This document shows positions 1 through 7,800 of a DNA stretch of 64,000 nucleotides, one piece after another. The stretch lies in contig OX381705.1 of NCBI GenBank assembly GCA_947462335.1, forward strand, positions 33,565,570 to 33,629,569, in the 5' to 3' direction. The notes below the pieces were generated by a model that was not told the origin of the DNA, searched no databases, and saw only the letters and a list, made by a program, of their open reading frames with translations. Position 1 is the first letter of the stretch. Each line of letters opens with the position of its first letter. The translations under genes and the position numbers were made by a program. The DNA is from Harmothoe impar (Eukaryota; Annelida; Polychaeta; Phyllodocida; Polynoidae).

Positions 1-318
1 CCTACTTAGGGGATTAGTGGTGACGTCACGTGACCTAGTTAGCCAATCAGAGGCCTCCATTTGGTCACGTGACCGGAAGTGACCTACTTAGGGGATTAGC
101 GGTGCATTCTGGGTAACCCTGAAGCCAATCAGAGGCCTCCATTGGGTGACCGGAAGTGACCTACTTAGGGGATGGTGCATTCTGGGTAACCTACTGACCT
201 ACTTAGGGGACCGGAAGTGACGTCACATGACCTAATGGCCAACCGGAAGTGACCTCATTGAGGATCACGTGACCGGAAGTGACCTGATTGATCACGTGAC
301 CGGAAGAAGAAGAAGAAG

Positions 319-349
<31 letters not shown>

Positions 350-574
350 GACGTCACGCGACTTAATGAAGAGATGAGCGTCTTTAAGGGGTCACGGGCT
401 TTAAAATGTGATATCTTTTTTTTTTTTGGAGGAGGAGGCGAGTCTCTTATTTTTTTTCGGTAAACTAATAAAAAACACTACGATATAAGTTTTTTTTTCT
501 TTTTTTTTCATTTTTTATTGTTTTACGAGCGACTGGAAGTGACTTATTGAACTAGGTAGAAGCGTTCTTTAGAG

Positions 575-715
575 TGTATAAGGGGGGGAGGGGAGGGGAG
601 GGGGGGAGGGGGGCTCTTTTAAGATGCATGGGGAGGGGGGCGCTTTTAGGATGCATGGGGCGAGTGGTGGGGGGGAGGGGGGGAGGGGGGAGGGGGGCAC
701 TCTAGGGGGGTGGGG
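575..715 (+). repeat. G-rich tract, quadruplex-prone, left TIR only
   Basis: Many runs of four to seven Gs separated by single A or short spacers, with a repeated GATGCATGGGG module. There is no equivalent in the right TIR. On the minus strand it creates a spurious proline-rich ORF. Confidence 0.7.
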
Positions 716-776
716 GAGCACTCTAAGGGGCGTTTGTCTCTTTTAAGAAAAAAAGAAAAGAAAAAGATTTCAATCG

Positions 777-818
777 AGAGACACGCTTCTTCCTCTCGAG
801 AGGAAGAAGCGTGTCTCT
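777..818. repeat. Perfect 42-bp palindrome in left TIR
   Basis: The sequence from AGAGACACGCTTCTTCCTCTC is followed immediately by its exact reverse complement with no spacer. The right TIR lacks it. It could extrude as a cruciform or fold back in single-stranded form. Confidence 0.9.
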
Positions 819-969
819 TCGTTTTTTTTTTGTTTATCACGTGCTGCGATGAGGCGATCAGCTGCGACTGGAGGAAGTGACACTTTAAGAGATCGCGCGT
901 CTTAATTGTTATGATATTTTTTTTTTTACTTACTAATAAAGAAGACGTATGAAAATAAAACACAACAAT

Positions 970-1719
970 TCACATGTCCGTCGTTCTCGTTGTTTCTTGC
1001 TTGATAAAGTCAAGTAATATCGCGATGCCGAGGCCAAACTTTCCCATGTCCTCAGTCAACACTCGAAGGAGTTCAAAAGGCGTACCGCCGGCGCCGTCAG
1101 CTTCATCTTGCCACATTTTCAACACTCGGAAGGCCCACTCAGCGGGACTTCCTCCGTATTCGCATTCTTCAGCGATCTTATCTAACCTCTCAGGCGACAA
1201 TTTTAAATGGTCCCCCACCTCTTTCCACCTGCTACCCAGACGTCTGCCGAGGGTGCCCAAGTGCTTGTGCATCGCGCGCGAGTCGGGGTTTTCGAAATCC
1301 AACCCCTGTCTGTGGAGAAGGGCCATCCACTGAGCCAACAGTTCCATGCGTCTTATGCGGGTGAAGACGCGACCGAGCTCGCCCCATCTATGACGATGCG
1401 GGGTTTCACCCCACCACACTCGGAACATCGCCGTACACAGCTCCTCCGGTGTCTTGACACTGCGCTCTACTAGAGCATCCATACGGGCGGCGCTGACTTT
1501 TAAGCTACTGCCCAACTCTCTCCAACAGCCGCTCAACTCTTTACCTAGTTGACGAAGCAAGGCGTCGCTATAGGCTAACCGCCGCTGTCCTACCTGTCGG
1601 GTCTCCCCATCATCGGTCTGCTGCCTCGCGCCGCGTCTCACGTCGTCAAGCCGCATTAACTTTTTTTCAGGCGCACCAGGCGGTGAAGGCGAGCTTGAAA
1701 GTGGAATAGCTTGAGCCAT
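970..1719 (-). CDS. Tandem DEATH-domain protein
   Basis: Predicted 249-residue protein made almost wholly of two death-fold domains (about residues 50-133 and 150-238). Both copies carry the DEATH signature of a Trp, an LG or VG step, a Leu-rich helix and an LxxI/L helix: CWRELGSSLKVSAARMDAL at 65-83 and RWKEVGDHLKLSPERLDKI at 164-182. Each is followed by a helix with E..F..L..W spacing. DEATH domains are known to assemble receptor, FADD, MyD88 and IRAK-type signalling complexes by homotypic contact. No signal peptide, membrane segment, kinase or protease domain is present, so a decoy or adaptor role is inferred. The frame stays open to an ATG at 1902, but a TATA box at 1870-1876 lies inside that extension, so the ATG at 1719 (GAGATGG context) is preferred. 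The Thr/Ala-coding GGC-rich tract then becomes 5' leader. The stop sits at the inner edge of the left TIR. Confidence 0.8.
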   Translation of the reverse strand: MAQAIPLSSSPSPPGAPEKKLMRLDDVRRGARQQTDDGETRQVGQRRLAYSDALLRQLGKELSGCWRELGSSLKVSAARMDALVERSVKTPEELCTAMFRVWWGETPHRHRWGELGRVFTRIRRMELLAQWMALLHRQGLDFENPDSRAMHKHLGTLGRRLGSRWKEVGDHLKLSPERLDKIAEECEYGGSPAEWAFRVLKMWQDEADGAGGTPFELLRVLTEDMGKFGLGIAILLDFIKQETTRTTDM

Positions 1720-1739
1720 CTCGTCTCGTCTCGTCTTGG

Positions 1740-1812
1740 CGGCGGCGGCAGCGGCGGCGGCGACGGCGGCGGCGGCGGTGGCGGCGGTGGTGGTGGTGGC
1801 GGTGGTGGTGGT
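1740..1812 (-). repeat. GGC/GGT triplet tract in leader of the DEATH gene
   Basis: Almost pure GGC, GGT and GGA triplets on the plus strand, read as Ala/Thr codons if the longer ORF is used. It is GC-rich enough to form strong RNA structure in the leader. Confidence 0.7.
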
Positions 1813-1869
1813 AGTAGCCGTTACTGGGGTCAGAGGTGATATGTTTTTTTTCCAACAGAAATGAGAGCT

Positions 1870-1876
1870 TTTTATA
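1870..1876 (-). promoter_or_regulatory. TATA box of the DEATH-domain gene
   Basis: Reads GTATAAAAAG on the minus strand, about 150 bp upstream of the chosen ATG. It lies downstream of the ORF's first possible ATG, which is the reason for the shorter start. Confidence 0.55.
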
Positions 1877-1902
1877 CAGAGGGAGTTTAATCCCATTTCC
1901 AA

Positions 1903-2335
1903 CAGCGCTCCAGCTGTCTAGCACCCTGTCCGCATGACGCTTTTTCAGCCGCTCCGCTCCTTAAGAGCTTAGATGACGAGGGGGTGTGGCATCGCTATCC
2001 GTGGAGACCAGCTGAAAACGGTGTTTTTTCCTCACTCATAGCCTTAATACCTCCTACCCCCTACCCGAGGACGTCTCCCTCCCTCTGACATTCATTGTAA
2101 CAAACGTCAGAGGTCAGGTGAAAATCGGATTTTTTTTCATGCACAGCCTTAGGCAGCTGTCACCCCTCCCTATTGAACTAGCCGGCCGCCCGCCCGCCTG
2201 GCCGGCCCGGTCTACTCACCACGGCAGGAGGTGGCGATTTTTGTCTTACACTTAAGTCGCTCACCACATGCACACGCCTCTACTCACAGACAGACACGTT
2301 CGTCTTAGGGGGGTCCTGCTTCACGCCACACGCCT
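1903..2335. promoter_or_regulatory. Divergent control region, outer part
   Basis: Non-coding DNA between the divergent genes. It has recurring AGCTGAAAACGG / AGGTGAAAATCGG motifs each followed by a T-run, and a GC-rich GCCGGCCGCCCGCCCGCC segment near 2180. No ORF is supported. Confidence 0.5.
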
Positions 2336-2935
2336 CCTGTAGTTTTTTTTTGTATACACACTGTAAGCTCATCACCGTTACCGTTAATCCTTTATACAGC
2401 TAACGCGCGCTGAATGGCTGAACAGGGTGGTAAGCGGCTTAGCTCACCACAGCGGATCCCTCAAAAAGGGATCCAGCTGAAAACGTCATACCTTATGTCT
2501 TTGTGAATGGCCGCCGCCGGTCAGTCGACGGCAGTTTTTTTTTGTATACACACTGTAAGCTCATCACCGTTACCGTTAATCCTTTATACAGCTAACGCGC
2601 GCTGAATGGCTGAACAGGGTGGTAAGCGGCTTAGCTCACCACAGTGGATCCCTCAAAAAGGGATCCAGCTGAAAACGTCATACCTTATGTCTTTGTGAAT
2701 GGCCGCCGCCCGGTCAGTCGACGGCAGGCAGCAACCGCTTAACCCTTTATACAGCTAATGCGCGTTGAATTGCTGAACAGGGTGGTAAGCGGCTTAGCTC
2801 ATCATCACAGTCGATCTCTCAAAAGAGGGGGGGGGAAAGGGATCCAGCTGAAAACGTCATGCCTTATGTCTTTTTGTTTCTCTTTGTGAATGGCCGCCGG
2901 CCAGCCGGCGGCAGCTGAACAGGGTCGGTAAGTAG
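2336..2935 (+). repeat. Direct repeats of about 192 bp in the control region (two full, one shortened, one terminal fragment)
   Basis: TGTATACACACTGTAAGC starts at 2351 and again at 2543; TTTATACAGC occurs at 2391, 2583 and 2746. Each unit contains GCTGAATGGCTGAACAGGG, GGTAAGCGGCTTAGCTCA and a GGATCCCT...AGGGATCC stem-loop, and then an AGCTGAAAACGTCAT block and a GCCGCCGG-GTCGACGGC block. The third copy is about 163 bp away and begins part-way in; a final fragment lies at about 2908-2942. Position between divergent promoters suggests enhancer or replication-origin use (inference). Confidence 0.85.
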
Positions 2936-2959
2936 CTTAGCTCTAGAAGCGAGAAGGCG

Positions 2960-2968
2960 TATATAAGG
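2960..2968 (+). promoter_or_regulatory. TATA box of the PC4-like protein gene
   Basis: GCGTATATAAGGGGC, 60-70 bp upstream of the start codon, followed at typical spacing by a pyrimidine-rich TCACTCACTCATTC stretch that could hold the transcription start. Confidence 0.65.
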
Positions 2969-3027
2969 GGCTTGGAAACCTCCATTCACTCACTCATTCT
3001 TTTTTGCTGCTCTCTACAGTCACCACC

Positions 3028-4617
3028 ATGAGCAAAAGACAACAGCTAGCGGCGTTCAAGAACAAGAAGACTACGCGGAACAGCGTTCGTTTAGCGTCAG
3101 TGCCTGCTCTTGCTACTGAACATGAGACTACCGCCGCAGCCGGTTGGTCTTATCACCCTCCTGCTGTAGCGAGCGCTCGCGGCAGTAGTAGTAGTAGTAG
3201 TAGTAGTAGCAGTAGCACTAGTAGTAGCAGTAGTAGTAGTAGTGGTAGTAGTACTAGTAGTACTACTGGTAGCAGTCGTCGTGCTAGCGACGTTGTTACA
3301 CTCGCGACGGTACACGTTGCTGCTAAGCGCGCTGCCGCTGCTACCGCCGTCCCGCCTGCCGCTGCTGCTGCTGCTGCTGCTGCTGCTGCGCCTGCTACTG
3401 CTGCGCTTGCTACGGCTGCGCCTGCTGAGGCTGCTGCTGCGCCTGCTACTGTTGCGTCTGCTGCGGCTGCGCCTGCTGCGGCTGCTTCTGCTGCACTTGC
3501 TGCTACTGCTACTACTACTGACGACAACGCTCCTGGCACAGCGCAGTACTGGCAACCGGGTTTTTACCTCCCCACTACTGTTGATGACTTTGATGACCTG
3601 CCGCACGTTGCACAGCCCCTCTCCTCCACCACTACATCGACGGACGCCCTCGACGCCGCTCGCGCTGAGAGTTACAGCTATTCGGACACTCAGCCCCTGA
3701 ACCGAGAAGAAGAGGAGGAGGAGGAGCAGCAACAGGGTGAGACAGAGAACGACGCTGACGACGAGGCGTACGAAGAACCCGAAGGGCAAGGGGTGAGCGG
3801 TACGTTTTTCGGCTTCCCTCTTCGACCTTTCGACCTCACTTCCTCCACTGCTAGCGCCCCCCCGTCCGGTCCGTGGCGACTGCCCTCACCGCCACCTTAC
3901 GAGGGCGGCGGCGGCGCTTCATCTTCTACCGCTACACACAGCACGGACGGCGTGTGGCTGCGCTGTTCCAACAACGAGACCTCCGATACCACCAGCGCTG
4001 ACGCTGCTCCTGCTATCGGTTCTGCTGCTGATTCAGCTCACGCTGATGGTGTTACTCATCCTGCGGGTGTGAAACGTTCTAAGGTGAGTTCCAGAACAAC
4101 AAGGCCCACTAAGAAGAGAAAAATACAAGAAAAAGAAGGAGATGGACGAGAAGAAGCAGAGAAAACACTCGGGTTAGAGTTCTGCTTAGACGGAGCTTTG
4201 ACGCTGGAGATCTGGGAGGACGTGGCTAGACTGTCTAGGAGGCCGCGCTACACAAAAGACGGCCAGGTGAAAGAGGCGTCTCTGACCAGAAGCAAGCGAG
4301 TGCACTTCACGGCCGACGCGCTGCGCGAGCTCATAGCACGCATCGCCGATATCCGCGCAGTGGTGCGCATACGCGACACAGCGGCCGCGCAAGGAAAACC
4401 TAATCACACCCCCTGGTTCGCAGTGCTGGATGAGGCGGGCGAAGTGTACGCAGCTGTGAGCTACTACAGCGGTAAGAACCTCGTCCACGTGCGCAAGTAC
4501 GAAGGTCCTGACAAAAAACCCACACAGCAGGGGGTGACGCTGTCCGCCAGAGCGCTCAAAGAGTTGGATGACAAAACAGAGATCATTCTGAAATATCTCG
4601 GCATAGATTCGGAATGA
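3028..4617 (+). CDS. Low-complexity protein with C-terminal PC4-like ssDNA-binding region
   Basis: Predicted 529 residues. The ATG at 3028 has an ideal CACCACCATGA context; the frame continues upstream only without an ATG. The N-terminal half is a serine tract (about 52-85, from AGT triplets), an alanine-rich region (about 95-168) and an acidic Glu/Gln run (about 228-240). A basic patch with KKRK near residue 362 resembles a nuclear localisation signal. The C-terminal about 150 residues are globular. Residues about 460-526 show a PC4-type pattern: strands ending in LVHVRKYEGPDKKPTQQG, then a helix LSARALKELDD. Residues 383-440 appear to be a second, weaker version ending in VHFTADALRELIARI. 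PC4/Sub1 proteins bind single-stranded DNA. Beside a protein-primed polymerase, a strand-coating replication role is inferred; a terminal-protein role is an alternative. Confidence 0.7.
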   Translation: MSKRQQLAAFKNKKTTRNSVRLASVPALATEHETTAAAGWSYHPPAVASARGSSSSSSSSSSSTSSSSSSSSGSSTSSTTGSSRRASDVVTLATVHVAAKRAAAATAVPPAAAAAAAAAAAPATAALATAAPAEAAAAPATVASAAAAPAAAASAALAATATTTDDNAPGTAQYWQPGFYLPTTVDDFDDLPHVAQPLSSTTTSTDALDAARAESYSYSDTQPLNREEEEEEEQQQGETENDADDEAYEEPEGQGVSGTFFGFPLRPFDLTSSTASAPPSGPWRLPSPPPYEGGGGASSSTATHSTDGVWLRCSNNETSDTTSADAAPAIGSAADSAHADGVTHPAGVKRSKVSSRTTRPTKKRKIQEKEGDGREEAEKTLGLEFCLDGALTLEIWEDVARLSRRPRYTKDGQVKEASLTRSKRVHFTADALRELIARIADIRAVVRIRDTAAAQGKPNHTPWFAVLDEAGEVYAAVSYYSGKNLVHVRKYEGPDKKPTQQGVTLSARALKELDDKTEIILKYLGIDSE

Positions 4618-4822
4618 GAGACGCTCAACGCTCACGCGCGCACACACACACACACACAGCGTTTGACGTACGCTGTATGAGACAGACAGACAGACAGACA
4701 GACAGACGGATACACAGACAGCAGACAGAAAGATAGTTACATAGACGACAGATTGATAGATGGCTAGATAGATAGATAGATAGTTAGACGGCTAAGTAGT
4801 TGGTAACCGAGTGAAAAAAAAC
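4618..4822 (+). repeat. Microsatellite-rich spacer between PC4-like and polymerase genes
   Basis: Three consecutive simple repeats, CA dinucleotides (about 4640-4660), GACA tetranucleotides (about 4680-4707) and GATA tetranucleotides (about 4758-4784), fill the gap. No clear TATA box or AATAAA is present, so the polymerase may be expressed from GATA-type sites or from a shared transcript. Confidence 0.75.
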
Positions 4823-7800
4823 ATGACACAGTACGTATGCGAAAAGTGTTTCAAAATGTTTAAAAGAGCGTACAACCACGAGAGACACGTAGAAAATTGT
4901 AGAGTAGTAGCTAAGTTTTGCCCTCTATGCGGCGAAGGGGATTGCCGAAAGAGCGCTTGTCGACGCGAATCTCTGGACGGGGTGACCGTCCCTCCGCGCA
5001 TATGTGCTGTACCGAACGGGGAGGAAACGTTCACGGCGAATTGGCCTGCGATACAAACGGGCGTCAGGATGCACGGGACTCGCGTGAGTGTAACAAACTT
5101 CAGGCTACCAACCGGCGAGTTGAGTGACGCTGTAGATACTATGCGTCGCATTCACTTGACACAAAGATTCAGATACAAAGTGGGTTTCTCGGTAGGCTTA
5201 CTGTTACAACACAGAGAAGACAAGAGCAAACTGCGCTACTTCCACGCCTCCCAGAACAACGCAACTCTCATACAACCGCTCCCTACTGTAACTAATTCAG
5301 AAACTTTGGAAGAGCTCCTCTCAAAGATGCAAAACACCGTCGCTTGCGAGGAGGTACGGAAACTTTGCGACGCTGACACCAAGTGGCACGTTCTTTTTCC
5401 TACCAATTTGAACATCTGCGTTTACATGGGACCGGGGGAATTCCCCATAGGCGGTAGGATCACTCAGGCCGGTCGAGTTGGAAAGAGAAGCGGCGTGTTA
5501 GATTTTCCCAACAAGGACAACCTCTGCATCTTCCGCTGCATTTCCTTTCACTTATACAACACCAGCAAGCGCGCTTCAGATTTGTTACGTCAGTTCTGTC
5601 CCGCTGCCACACCTGAATCCTTTCCGGGTCTGAACATCCGCGACTTACCCGCGTTAGAGAACTTGTTTGACGTACAAATAGCGGTTTACACCGCGTCGCG
5701 TCAAGTGCCGGGGCGGAAGTTGAGAAGACGCGTTACTCTGATCAGACCGCCTTCCAGAACTGTGGCCGCCCGAGGTAAAGTCAACCTACACCTGACGGCG
5801 AAAGGCGGTTTGCACGTCTCTCTCGTCACGGACTTCAACGCGTACGCGGGCATATACGAATGTTGCAAGTGTAAGGCGGCGTTCACCACCGAGTTCTTGC
5901 TGAAGAGACACAGGAACCAGCTTTCCTCTTGCCGACAAGTCAAGTTGCGCTACGTAGGTGGCATCTACCAAAATTCGAGAACGATTTTCGAAGCGCTAGC
6001 AGACTTCTCCATTTTTCCCCCCGACGGACATTCCGGAATCTACCCTTACAAGATCGCCTTCGATTTCGAGGCTTTCTTCAGACCGTGCAAAGAACCGTCG
6101 ACGGAGCACGTGTCCCTGCTGTGGGATCACGTCCCTTTGTCGGCTAGCGTCGCATCCGACTTTCCGGGGTGGGAGGGGCCCGTCTGCTTCGTCAGAGCGT
6201 CCGACGCAGATTCCGACCCCTTGTTGGACCGAGTTTTAAATCACATAAACGAGAACGCCAAAGCGATCGGGGAAGCTGTGCTAGAACTTTACCGACCGAC
6301 GTTAGCGAAGTTAGATGCGGCGATAGGTGAAGCTCTCCTGCTGGAGGAGGCGACGTTCACCACCCCTTCTCCAGGCGGCTTCGCTGCGGCTCAGACCAGA
6401 CACCCGTTAGTTCAACTGAAGAAGCGTCTTCTGAGATACATCCGTCAAGCTCCAGTGGTGGGCTTCAACTCGGGGCGTTACGACTTGAACCTGATCAAAA
6501 TACGCCTTCACTCGTTCTTCGCCTCCGGAGACCGAAGAAACCAAGAATTCAGCGTCATAAAGAGAAGCAATCAATACTTGGCGGTTTACACACAGCACAC
6601 GGTTTTCTTGGACGTAGTCAACTATTTGGCACCCGGTTACAACTACGCGACCTATTTGCGAGCTTTCACCAGGAACGAAGAGAAAGGTCACTTTCCTTAC
6701 GAATGGATGACGTCTACCAGGAAACTGGCAAACAGAACGCTGCCGCCGAGATCGGCTTTCGACAGCGAGCTGACGGGCGTCAAAATGTCCGAATCCGACT
6801 ACGCCGCATGTCAGAAAGTTTGGTCCGACGAGAAGATGCAAACTATGGAAGACTACTTGATCCACTACAACAACAAAGACGTGAAACCTTTCATAGAAGC
6901 TCTGAAAAATCACGCTAAATTTTTCCAAGATCGCGGCATCGACATGTTGAAAGACGGAGTTTCTCTCGCCGGTTTGACTTTACGCTTCCTCTTCCAAAAC
7001 CTAGAAGACGCGTTCACAACGTTTCCCCAGTTCGACGCCGTCCTCCACGCTCTGATCAAAGAGAATCTAGTCGGCGGTCCTTCCATCATCTTCCATAGAT
7101 TTCACGAGAAGGGCACCACGCGGATAAGGGAGCACAAGTACGGCGAAGAAGCGAGACCGTGCCAACACATCCTAGGACTAGACGCTAACTCTCTGTACTT
7201 GCGCTGCATGAGCGAAGCGCACTGCACGGGCTATTACGCGGTGAGACGGCCCGAGACCGAGTTCAAGCCCGAAATCAGGCAAAGAAACTCTCACAGCGCT
7301 TTGGAGTGGTTACGCTTCGTAGAGCACGACCGCGACGTGAAACTGCGCCACGCTCTGAACGGCGGCGAGATGGCGGTAGGCTGTCGGAGAATTCGCGTGG
7401 ACGGATTTCACGCGGCCTCTAATACGGTTTTCCAGTTTCACGGGTGTTGGTTCCACGCTCACGAGTGCATACCGTCGCACCGATATCAGTGCGCTTCACT
7501 GAGAGAGGAGAGACGCGACAGAACGACCAGAGTAAGCGCTTACTTGAAAGCGTTAGGTTACAAGCTGGTCGTCGTGTGGGAGTGCGAATGGCGAGAGATG
7601 AAGCGTCGAGATGAGCGGGTCAAGGCCTCCCAACAACGCTGGAAGGTTGACGCTTTGAAAGTGTCTCGAAACGCGATGAGCGAGAGCGACATCCTTTCCG
7701 CTGTGAAAGAGGAGAAAATGTTCGGTTTAGTTCAAGTGGACATCACTACGCCGCCTCACCTACGAGAGTACTTCGAAGAAATGACCCCCGTTTTCAAGAA

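Larger units (their letters stand above)
1..967 (+). repeat. Left terminal inverted repeat, expanded
   Basis: The outer part (1-310) consists of repeated modules: GACCTACTTAGGGGA, GGTGCATTCTGGGTAACC, CCAATCAGAGGCCTCCAT, GTGACGTCAC and CACGTGAC. The inner part (about 820-967) also matches the right arm, through CTTTAAGAGA and the AAAACACAACAA end beside the DEATH-gene stop codon. Between about 349 and 820 there is roughly 470 bp with no counterpart on the right: a GAA-type triplet tract at 304-348, a G-rich block and a 42-bp palindrome. Confidence 0.85.

Noticed and set aside
646..963. 105-codon minus-strand ORF in the left TIR
   Set aside because: Proline-rich product arises from the G-rich tract and the rest from A/T runs and the palindrome; no homologous frame in the right TIR.
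1720..1902. Longer start for the DEATH-domain protein
   Set aside because: It would begin upstream of the TATA box at 1870-1876 and add only a Thr/Ala tract.
2336..2942. CRISPR-like array
   Set aside because: Units are about 190 bp and contiguous without unique spacers, in a eukaryotic context.
3097..3789. Overlapping long ORFs antisense and in other frames of the PC4-like gene
   Set aside because: Triplet repeats stay open in every frame; only the plus frame with the CACCACCATG start and a globular C-terminus is credible.
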